Part shown: in pieces, positions 1 through 4,894 of the stretch
Layout: every line of letters begins with the position of its first letter
Numbering within the stretch: the stretch's first letter is position 1
Assembly (NCBI RefSeq): GCF_000716545.1
Contig: NZ_JNWZ01000128.1
Span: 1 to 5,156, forward strand
Source of the DNA: Kitasatospora phosalacinea
GTDB lineage: Bacteria > Actinomycetota > Actinomycetes > Streptomycetales > Streptomycetaceae
Direction: 5' to 3'
DNA: 5,156 bases
Translations under genes and position numbers: made by a program
Notes under the pieces: generated by a model
Databases searched by the model: none
What the model was told of the DNA's origin: nothing
What the model saw: only the letters and a program-made list of their open reading frames with translations

Positions 1-89
1 ACCGCCGCTACGAACGCAAGGGCACCCACTTCGCAGCCTTCGCCACCATCGCCGCCACCCTCATCTGCCATCGCAGAATCACCAAATGA
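1..89 (+). CDS. IS5-type transposase, C-terminal end only (cut by window edge)
   Basis: The frame starting at base 3 is open from the window edge to TGA at 87-89 and encodes the last 28 residues of a protein (RRYERKGTHFAAFATI..., ending LICHRRITK). An RRYE block followed by a helix of the form F-x-x-F-x-x-I-A-x-x-L-I and a basic RR tail is what I know from the C-termini of actinobacterial IS5-family DDE transposases, where the E of the triad lies in or just before this region. Everything upstream lies outside the window, so I cannot say whether the element is intact. The terminal inverted repeat should follow within a few tens of bases of the stop, and the neighbouring ISL3-like fragment begins almost at once, so the element end probably lies within about 90-106. 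The family call is from recall of the motif, not a search. Confidence 0.7.
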   Translation, partial: RRYERKGTHFAAFATIAATLICHRRITK

Positions 90-90
90 G

Positions 91-360
91 ATGGCTTCTA
101 AGACCACCCCGCTGGACGAACTCCTCGCCTCCGCCCGGGAGTCCGGGGCCGACAGGCAGGGGCTAATCGGCCCGTTCAAGCCCCACCTGAACATGAACAG
201 CCGGTTCACCGCTGGGTGCACCAGCGCCCAGCAACTGTTCCGCGAGATCGCCGAACATGGCTACCGGGGCAGCGTCCTGGCCGTACGCCGCCACGTCGCC
301 TCCCTGCGCGAGGGAACCACCGAACCCGTCCCCGCCGACATCCCGAGCCCACGCCGGATC
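91..360 (+). pseudogene. ISL3-type transposase remnant (internal fragment)
   Basis: Frame 1 from about base 91 gives TTPLDELLASARESG, then GPFKPHLN, RFTAGCTSAQQLFREI and GYRGS..AVRRHVASLREGT, ending near IPSPRRI. This order (a DELL segment, a 'PFKPHL..RF..GC..A..LF.EI...GYRGS' block, then a helix ending in an LR.GT linker) matches the region after the N-terminal zinc/HTH part of ISL3-family transposases. The N-terminal zinc-finger region is missing, and the similarity stops at about 360, where the frame runs on into sequence that is antisense or shadow to later genes. The DDE catalytic core is therefore absent and the copy is dead. The ATG at 91 is probably fortuitous. The IS5-type transposase end lies directly upstream, which suggests insertion of one element into the other followed by deletion. 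Confidence 0.7.
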
Positions 361-418
361 CGTGATCGGGCGGGTAAAGCGGTGGCCGTCGGGTTGGCTT
401 CGCTGTCACGATTCGGGG

Positions 419-943
419 GTGACCACGCTGTTTCTGATGGTCGGCCTGCCAGGGGCCGGGAAGACCACGCGGGCGCGACAGCTCGCCGCGGAGCACGGCG
501 CGCTGCGCCTGACGCCGGACGACTGGATGATTCCCCTGTTCGGTGGGGCGGAGGCGGACGGGAAGCGCGACGTGCTGGAGGGGCGCATGCTCTGGCTCGC
601 GCTGGAGGCGGTCAGGCTGGGCACCAACGTCGTTGTGGACTACGGCTGCTGGTCACGGGAGGAGCGGTCGGCGATCCGCTGGCTCGTGGAGGCGGAGGGG
701 GCGTGCTTCCGCATGGTCTACCTGCCGGTGGACGAGGAGACCCAACGCGCCCGGATCGCCCACCGCTGGGCGACCGCCCCCGAGGAGACGTTGCCGATGT
801 CCGAGGCCGACATCCTGCACGGGCGCGCGCATTTCGAGGAGCCCGACGCCGCGGAGTTGGAGGGCCGCAAGGTCGCCGGGCCGCCGGCGGGTTGGGTCGG
901 CTGGCGGGAGTGGGCGGCCGGTCGGTGGCCGTCGTTCGTGTGA
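419..943 (+). CDS. AAA_33-like P-loop ATPase / small-molecule kinase
   Basis: A 174-residue protein with a Walker A motif GLPGAGKTT at residues 9-17, right at the N-terminus. It also has TPDDW (32-36), a Walker B-like VVVDYGCW (71-78), and an Arg-rich lid segment QRARIAHR (109-116). This layout fits the AAA_33 group of small P-loop kinases, related to zeta-toxin and chloramphenicol-phosphotransferase folds. The substrate cannot be read from the sequence. The GTG at 419 puts the P-loop about 8 residues from the start, as is usual in the family. A GTG at 362 and an ATG at 257 are in frame but lie upstream of or inside the ISL3 remnant. No convincing Shine-Dalgarno precedes 419 beyond a run of G. 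No antitoxin-like partner gene is visible beside it, so a toxin role is not supported. It stands alone and converges on the esterase gene. Confidence 0.8.
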   Translation: MTTLFLMVGLPGAGKTTRARQLAAEHGALRLTPDDWMIPLFGGAEADGKRDVLEGRMLWLALEAVRLGTNVVVDYGCWSREERSAIRWLVEAEGACFRMVYLPVDEETQRARIAHRWATAPEETLPMSEADILHGRAHFEEPDAAELEGRKVAGPPAGWVGWREWAAGRWPSFV

Positions 944-1034
944 CGGCCGGAGTCCGCGGCGACGCGGCCGCTGCGCGGGCGGCCTGGGTGTGGTGTCGTC
1001 CGGCCTGTTCCGGGTCGGGTCGTGCGTGTGGCCG

Positions 1035-1100
1035 CCGGGGTGGGGCGGTGGGGGAGGGGCCCGGCGCGAGCCAGGTCCTTCCCCCACCGCCCCACCCCGG
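1035..1100. terminator. Strong hairpin, probably a bidirectional terminator
   Basis: The arms 1035-1055 and 1080-1100 are perfect reverse complements over 21 bp. The left arm is G-rich and begins CCGGGGTGGGG; the right arm ends CCCCACCCCGG. The 24-nt loop can extend the stem by a few more pairs (1056-1059 with 1076-1079). It lies between two convergent genes, 91 nt past the kinase stop and 13 nt past the esterase stop, which is where a shared terminator belongs. Neither strand shows a long U-tract after the stem, but actinomycete terminators often lack one. Confidence 0.85.
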
Positions 1101-1113
1101 CCGGGTTGGTGGG

Positions 1114-2010
1114 TTATGCGTGGATGCGTTGGGTGAGGAAGAGGGCCGCGCGGTCCAGGGCCTGGTCCGCTTCGTCCAGGAGGCCGGTGAATGCCTGGAA
1201 CACGTGCGGTACGTCGGCGGTGACGTCCAGGACGACGTCCACTCCGGCTTCCCGCGCGCGGGCGGCGAGGCGGGTGGAGTCGTCCAGCAGGATCTCGTTC
1301 GTGCCGACCTGGATCAGCAGCGGGGGGAAGCCGCTCAGGTCGGCGAGGACGGCCGGGCTGAGCAGGGGGTGGCGGGGATCGGCTCCGGCGAGGTACATCG
1401 CCCCGGTGTGTTCGACGCCCGCGCGGGTGAAGACCGGGTCGATCCCCTCCTTGGTGTCCATGCTCGCGCCCGTGCGGGTGGCGTCGAGGCCGGGGGAGAA
1501 CGCCACCACGGCGGCGGGCAGCGGGAGGCCGGCGTCGCGGGCGGCGAGGCAGGTGGTGACGGTGAGGCCGCCGCCGGCGGAGTCGCCGGCGAACACGATG
1601 GCCGAGGGGTCCGTGCCGGTGTCGAGGAGTTCGCGGTAGGCGCGCAGGGTGTCCTCGATCGCGGCCGGGTAGGGGTGCTCGGGGGCGAGGCGGTAGTCCG
1701 GGGAGTACGCCCCGAAGCCGGTCCTGGCCACCAGGTGGCCGGTCAGGGACAGGGCGGTCTCGGGGGAGCCGAACACGAAGCCGCCGCCGTGGAAGTACAG
1801 GATCGTCCCGGCGCGGGGCCCGCCGTCCGGCTCGACGCGCAGCGCGGGCCGGCCGCCGAGCGCCGTCCGCGCGGTGCGGATGCCGTCGGGCACGGCCATC
1901 CGGGCCATCAGCGCCTCGAATCCGGCGCGCAACTCGTCGACCGACCGCGGGCCCTCGGGCCGCGACTGCCGCATCATCGCGTCGATCCGGGCGCGCTGTT
2001 CCTTGCTCAC
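1114..2010 (-). CDS. Alpha/beta-hydrolase fold-3 esterase (HSL family)
   Basis: A 298-residue cytoplasmic hydrolase, expected to cleave short-chain carboxylic esters. It has the HSL-family oxyanion motif HGGGFVFG (74-81), the DYRLAPEHP-YPA block (105-115), and the nucleophile elbow GDSAGG with Ser144. The likely catalytic His is His269 in DVPHVF. In many relatives the catalytic acid is the Asp of a G-x-D-E-x-L-L-D-D segment; here it reads GTNEILLDD (236-244), with Asn238 at that position, so the acid may be Glu239 or Asp243/244. No signal peptide is seen. The GTG start at 2010 is fixed by AGGAG (2018-2022, reverse strand) with 7-nt spacing. Longer readings of this frame to about 2565 run antisense through the MarR gene and are rejected. 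The gene is divergent from marR and probably controlled by it. The physiological substrate is unknown. Confidence 0.92.
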   Translation of the reverse strand: MSKEQRARIDAMMRQSRPEGPRSVDELRAGFEALMARMAVPDGIRTARTALGGRPALRVEPDGGPRAGTILYFHGGGFVFGSPETALSLTGHLVARTGFGAYSPDYRLAPEHPYPAAIEDTLRAYRELLDTGTDPSAIVFAGDSAGGGLTVTTCLAARDAGLPLPAAVVAFSPGLDATRTGASMDTKEGIDPVFTRAGVEHTGAMYLAGADPRHPLLSPAVLADLSGFPPLLIQVGTNEILLDDSTRLAARAREAGVDVVLDVTADVPHVFQAFTGLLDEADQALDRAALFLTQRIHA

Positions 2011-2017
2011 GGGTGTA

Positions 2018-2022
2018 CTCCT
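2018..2022 (-). promoter_or_regulatory. Ribosome binding site of the esterase
   Basis: On the reverse strand the sequence reads GGCAGGAGTACACCC then GTG. AGGAG lies 7 nt before the GTG at 2010 and decides that start over upstream in-frame codons. Confidence 0.8.
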
Positions 2023-2040
2023 GCCGCAGATGGATTCCCC

Positions 2041-2046
2041 TACACT
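2041..2046 (+). promoter_or_regulatory. Candidate -10 of the marR promoter (leaderless start)
   Basis: TACACT fits TANNNT. A transcript start 7-8 nt after it falls at about 2053-2054, exactly on the ATG at 2054, so the message would be leaderless. That agrees with the absence of any Shine-Dalgarno before this ATG. No good -35 is seen near 2018-2023. It overlaps the esterase -10 on the other strand. Confidence 0.45.
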
Positions 2047-2049
2047 ATA
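2044..2049 (-). promoter_or_regulatory. Candidate -10 of the esterase promoter
   Basis: Read on the reverse strand this hexamer is TATAGT, close to the TANNNT/TATAAT consensus. It predicts a transcript start near 2037 and a leader of about 27 nt carrying AGGAG. The expected -35 position (about 2067-2072, CATTCG) is poor, so the promoter would be weak or activator-dependent, or misassigned. Confidence 0.45.
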
Positions 2050-2063
2050 TGCCATGGCATCTA
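2046..2063. promoter_or_regulatory. Palindromic operator candidate for the MarR regulator
   Basis: ATGCCATGGCAT (2049-2060) is a perfect 12-bp palindrome. One mismatched pair outside it, the dyad continues with TA on both sides (TATATGCCATGGCATCTA). It is centred on the marR start codon and covers the -10/+1 region of the marR promoter and the -10/spacer of the divergent esterase promoter. MarR dimers usually bind dyads of about 16-20 bp in the promoter between themselves and a divergent target gene, so this is the natural site for autorepression and esterase control. Binding is inferred, not shown. Confidence 0.55.
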
Positions 2064-2530
2064 AATCGAATGGCGGGGCGGTCGACCTCCCCAGCTTCTT
2101 CGCCGACCTGGTCCGCTGCGAGACCCGGCTGTACAACGCCCTCAACGACCGCCTCCGCGAACGGCACGGCATCGTCACCTCGCAGTTCGAGTTCCTGCGC
2201 CACCTGCGCGACCATCCCGGATCCCGGGTGGCGGACCTCGCCGCCGAGTTCGCCATCGGCGTCGGAGCGACCAGCAAGGGCATCGACCGGCTGGAGAAGC
2301 GGGGCTGGGTCCTCCGGCAGCCCAACCCGGCCGACCGCCGCTCCCTGCTGCTCGCCCTGACCGACGACGGCACACGGCTCGCCAACGCGGCCGAGCGGAC
2401 CTTCACCCGCGCACTGGCCGCACTGATCGCGGACGCCCTCGACGGCCCGGCGGGCACGGCCGCCGCCCGCGTCGTCTCCGACCTGCGCGCCGCGTTCGAA
2501 CGCGACCAGATCGGCACGCCCACGGGCTGA
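2054..2530 (+). CDS. MarR-family transcriptional regulator
   Basis: A 158-residue winged-helix regulator. After an N-terminal dimerisation helix (about 13-36) comes the DNA-binding part: FEFLRHLRDHPGSRVADLAAEF (46-67), a recognition helix in GVGATSKGIDRLEKRGWV (69-86), and the wing NPADRRSLLLALTDDG (91-106), whose DRRS..L.LT pattern is diagnostic of MarR proteins. C-terminal helices (108-151) complete the dimer interface. The ATG at 2054 is preferred because a -10 lies just upstream and would give a leaderless mRNA; an in-frame ATG at 2030 would add eight residues (MDSPTLYA) and is the alternative. It is divergent from the esterase by 43 bp and probably represses both genes until a ligand, perhaps an ester or its product, is bound. 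Ligand identity is not visible. Confidence 0.9.
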   Translation: MASKSNGGAVDLPSFFADLVRCETRLYNALNDRLRERHGIVTSQFEFLRHLRDHPGSRVADLAAEFAIGVGATSKGIDRLEKRGWVLRQPNPADRRSLLLALTDDGTRLANAAERTFTRALAALIADALDGPAGTAAARVVSDLRAAFERDQIGTPTG

Positions 2531-2576
2531 CGGCCCCAGCCCAGCACCCCGCCCCGAACCCGCACGACCCACCGAT

Positions 2577-2614
2577 CACCGACAAGGGCTCCGGCGGTGC
2601 AATCCGATTTTTTT
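2577..2614 (+). terminator. Possible weak terminator after marR
   Basis: CACCG (2577-2581) can pair with CGGTG (2595-2599), and a run of seven T follows at 2608-2614. The stem is only 5 bp and the T-run is separated from it by 8 nt, so this is a weak case. The T-run may instead be the upstream AT-rich element of the sigma-factor promoter. Confidence 0.25.
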
Positions 2615-2625
2615 CGAGCCCGGCC

Positions 2626-2652
2626 GTAAGAACTGCGGGGGTGCCGGACATA
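2626..2652 (+). promoter_or_regulatory. Candidate ECF-type promoter of the sigma-factor operon
   Basis: A GTAAGAAC block (2626-2633) is followed about 15 nt later by GGACATA (2646-2652), and seven T (2608-2614) precede the upstream block. A short-spaced two-box promoter with an upstream T-tract, about 35 nt before the start of an ECF sigma gene, is the usual arrangement for autoregulated ECF operons. The exact boxes are a reading by eye. The ribosome binding site GAGGGGG follows at 2673-2679. Confidence 0.45.
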
Positions 2653-2684
2653 TCCAGGGTGGAGAGCGAAACGAGGGGGCCGAG

Positions 2685-3227
2685 GTGGGTGCTGCTGAGG
2701 AGTTCAGCGCACTGTACGGCGAGCACCATACGGCGGTGCTGCGCTACGTCTACCGGCGGGCGGGAGCCGACAGCGCCGACGACCTGGCGGCGGAGGTGTT
2801 CGTCGTGGCGTGGCGGCGCTGGTCGCAGCTACCGGCCGAGCCGCTGCCCTGGTTGTACGAAGTGGCGCGCAAAGTGGTGGCCAACCACGTACGCGGGCGG
2901 GAGCGCAGCGAGCAACTGGCCGTGCGCTGGGAAACCGAAGGCATCCTGCCGGTGCGTGACATCGCCGAGCACGTGGCCGCGCGCGACAGCGTGCACGCGG
3001 CATGGACGCGCCTGGGAGAGCGGGACCGTGAGGTACTGGCCCTGATCGCCTGGGAGGGGCTCGGTGTCCGCCAGGCTGCCCAGGTACTCGGCTGCAGCCC
3101 GGCGACCTTCTCCGTGCAGCTGTTCCGGGCACGGCGCCGTCTTCGTGCGGCACTTGCCGACTCCGCGCCATTCGATGCCGATCCCGTGAACCCGATTGCC
3201 ATGGAGGTGGGCCGTGCGAGCGGCTGA
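2685..3227 (+). CDS. ECF-type RNA polymerase sigma factor (sigma-70 family)
   Basis: A 180-residue two-domain sigma factor that would direct RNA polymerase to a small regulon. Sigma region 2 spans about 5-72: FSALYGEHHTAVLRYVYRR, then DDLAAEVFVVAWRRW (32-46, the core-binding 2.2 helix), then PWLYEVARKVVANHVR (55-70, regions 2.3-2.4, -10 recognition). Region 4 spans about 104-158: LGERDREVLALIAWEGL and the helix-turn-helix VRQAAQVLGCSPATFSVQLFRARRRL, which reads the -35. Regions 1.1 and 3 are absent, as in ECF proteins. The GTG at 2685 is chosen because GAGGGGG lies 5 nt before it and no other start in this frame is nearby. The last 14 nt overlap the next gene, so the two are translationally coupled. 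The partner membrane protein is the likely regulator of its activity. The activating signal is unknown. Confidence 0.92.
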   Translation: MGAAEEFSALYGEHHTAVLRYVYRRAGADSADDLAAEVFVVAWRRWSQLPAEPLPWLYEVARKVVANHVRGRERSEQLAVRWETEGILPVRDIAEHVAARDSVHAAWTRLGERDREVLALIAWEGLGVRQAAQVLGCSPATFSVQLFRARRRLRAALADSAPFDADPVNPIAMEVGRASG

Positions 3228-4164
3228 CAGCGTCAAAGCTCTGATGGCGGGCAGTGACCCCGCTGCCGATGTTGCAGGCGACCCCGGCCGGCGGCGGCAG
3301 GACCTCGAACGGATCCTGGCCGAACAAGCCGACACCGCCGCGCCCCGGCGCAGCACCGCGCTCCTGCGCCGCCCCCGGCTGCTGGTTCCCCTCGGGGGCC
3401 TGGCCGTGGCGGCGTCGGCCGCACTCGTCTTCGGCCTGCTGCCCGGTTCGACGGCCGGTACCGCTTATGCCGCCACCCCGCCGCCGCTGCAGTACACGGC
3501 CGTTGAGACGTCCCTGCCCGCCGGGCAGGTCCTGGAGGGCATCGCGCAGCACACTGCGGCGCTGTCCGAGCCGACCGGAGCGGACACCGTCCTGGAGTGG
3601 AAGGACTGGAGCCTGTTCACCCGGATCGACGGAGAGACGGTGTCGTCCCGGGTCGTGGCTGAGGACCACAAGGCTGTTGTGCACACCGACGGCTCTGGGA
3701 CCTTGACCAGTGCCTTCGAAGGGCAAGGAGCGAAGACCGAGGCCTACGCGCCGGGCCTGTACCGCGAGCCCATGCCTACGAACCCGGCGCTGTTGCGGGA
3801 GAGCCTGCGCCGGTCCACGCCCGCCATCGATGCCGCCTCCGGCGCGGATCAAGCGCTCAGGGGGGTGCTCCGCAGCCAGGCCCTGGACCCGGCGCAGCGC
3901 GCAGCCGTACTCCGGTTGATCGCCGGACTTCCCGAACTGCGCTACGAGGGCTCCGTCACCGACCGGGCGGGCCGAAGCGGACAGGCGTTCTCCGCAGACT
4001 CCGACGGCAGCGGTCTGCCGACCCGCTACACCTTCATCATCGAGGCAGCCACGGGACGGATCCTGGGCCAGGAGGCCATGCTGACGACCCGGGCCGGCGA
4101 ACTGAACGTCCCGGTGCCGTCGGTGATCAGCTACACCGCCTACCTGGACGCGCACAAGCAGTGA
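3214..4164 (+). CDS. CU044_5270-type membrane protein, putative sigma-factor regulator
   Basis: A 316-residue protein. Residues 1-55 are hydrophilic and rich in Arg and Asp, and should face the cytoplasm. One membrane helix follows (about 56-77, LLVPLGGLAVAASAALVFGLL), then an Ala/Thr/Pro linker and an outside domain of about 230 residues that looks beta-rich, with LEWKDWSLFTRIDGE and YEGSVTDRAGR segments. The overall plan matches proteins annotated as CU044_5270 family, commonly found directly after ECF sigma genes in actinomycetes. The GTG at 3214 has GGAGG (3203-3207) 6 nt upstream, inside the sigma gene. The H-x3-C-x2-C signature of zinc anti-sigma factors is absent, so an anti-sigma role rests on position and topology only. 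The outer domain could sense an envelope signal or bind a ligand. It is followed at once by a terminator. Confidence 0.82.
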   Translation: MRAADSVKALMAGSDPAADVAGDPGRRRQDLERILAEQADTAAPRRSTALLRRPRLLVPLGGLAVAASAALVFGLLPGSTAGTAYAATPPPLQYTAVETSLPAGQVLEGIAQHTAALSEPTGADTVLEWKDWSLFTRIDGETVSSRVVAEDHKAVVHTDGSGTLTSAFEGQGAKTEAYAPGLYREPMPTNPALLRESLRRSTPAIDAASGADQALRGVLRSQALDPAQRAAVLRLIAGLPELRYEGSVTDRAGRSGQAFSADSDGSGLPTRYTFIIEAATGRILGQEAMLTTRAGELNVPVPSVISYTAYLDAHKQ

Positions 4165-4167
4165 GCG

Positions 4168-4200
4168 GTGCGGCCCCACCCGGTCCGGGAGGGGCCGCAC
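4168..4200. terminator. Shared hairpin terminator between convergent genes
   Basis: GTGCGGCCCC (4168-4177) is the exact reverse complement of GGGGCCGCAC (4191-4200). After one A-A mismatch the stem continues CCC/GGG around a GGTCC loop. It begins 3 nt after the stop of the membrane-protein gene and lies 6 nt past the end of the opposing inhibitor gene, so it can end transcription from both sides. No U-tract follows. Confidence 0.85.
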
Positions 4201-4206
4201 GTGGGC

Positions 4207-4884
4207 TCAGGAGCAGGAGAAGAAGCGATCTGCCCTGTCGTTGAAGCTCGGCCCGACGTTGGCGACCACGGTGGCGGAATCCTCCTCCCACAGGTTGACC
4301 CAGGTGTTGCCCCCGAGGTCGTCCTGGACGCCGACGCTCACATCGCTGGTCGTGTCGACCCAGCCGGTGGTCTTGTCGCGGAACCCGAAGTCAACGAAGT
4401 AGATCGCGGCCCCGCAGTGCTCGTCGTGCCACTACAGCCGACGCCCCTGGAAGAGCTCGTCTTCGTAGAAGCAGTACCAGTCATCTGCGATGAGGCCGTG
4501 AGGGCAGCCGTGCCAGTCCACGCTGACCGGCGAGGCCGATCCCTCGGCGGTCTTCTCGGGTGACGAAGCGCCCTTCACGGCGGCTCCGCTGCTGGGGGGT
4601 GCTGTGCTCTCTCCGGGCAGGGGGAAGGTCGTGATGACGTTGCCGTTGTCGTACGAGACCTCATTGGCGCTGACCTGCGTCCCGCCGCGGGTGGTGGCGA
4701 GCTGCTCGTCGATCTGGGCCTGGAGGCTCGAAGCCTGCTGCCGGGAGAGCGCCTTCACGCTTGCCCGCGAGCCGGAGACCTCGGTCACCGGAGAAGCCGG
4801 TGCAGCCTCCGCTGCCGACGCCGTCGCAACGCCCCCGCCGATCATCACCACGACTGCGACCAGCGCGTTCGTCAATTCTCGCAT
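4207..4884 (-). pseudogene. Secreted peptidase-inhibitor I36-type protein, interrupted by one TAG
   Basis: The ATG at 4884 starts a 150-residue frame ending in TAG (4432-4434). The same frame then runs 74 more codons to TGA (4207-4209). Residues 1-30 form a signal peptide (MREL, then hydrophobic VAVVVMIGGGVATASA, with Ala-x-Ala sites near 22-28). A low-complexity linker rich in Ser, Ala and Pro follows (about 88-120). The conserved part starts at VDWHGCPHG (122-130), then WYCFYEDELFQGRRL (136-150), the stop, WHDEHCG, and a Trp/Asp/Asn-rich end finishing FFSCS. This is the crystallin-like I36 inhibitor pattern, where GRRLQW is usual, so a CAG-to-TAG change is likely. Cys127 and Cys138 lie before the stop; the other two (157 and 224 in the full reading) lie after it, so the truncated product would lose both potential disulfide partners. 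G/C at third positions stays high after the stop, which argues for recent damage, a sequencing error, or readthrough. Confidence 0.8.
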
Positions 4885-4894
4885 TCGAATGCGA
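4879..4894 (-). promoter_or_regulatory. 16-bp perfect palindrome covering the inhibitor start codon
   Basis: TCGCATTCGAATGCGA is self-complementary over all 16 bases. In the mRNA it can form a 6-bp stem with a UCGA loop whose 3' arm, AUGCGA, is the start codon plus the second codon. The presumed Shine-Dalgarno AGAGAGG (4896-4902 on the reverse strand) lies just outside the hairpin, 11 nt before the ATG, a longer spacing than usual. It could hide the start codon in a hairpin or be a DNA operator. Confidence 0.5.

Noticed and set aside
653..1095. Minus-strand frames of 125-144 residues opposite the kinase
   Set aside because: Pro/Arg-rich shadow translations that run through the hairpin terminator.
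91..2064. A 657-residue plus-strand open frame
   Set aside because: Only its first 90 codons resemble a protein (the ISL3 remnant). The rest is Gly/Arg/Ala-rich shadow of the kinase gene and antisense to the esterase, as expected in high-GC DNA.
2011..2565. N-terminal extension of the esterase frame on the minus strand
   Set aside because: It is Arg/Ser-rich antisense of the MarR gene. A good ribosome binding site and the family's usual length support the GTG at 2010.
2704..4200. A 498-residue minus-strand open frame opposite the sigma operon
   Set aside because: No motif, biased composition, and it runs antisense to two well-supported genes and through their terminator.
4168..4563. A 131-residue plus-strand frame
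   Set aside because: It starts inside the terminator stem and is antisense to the inhibitor gene, with no ribosome binding site or recognisable motif.
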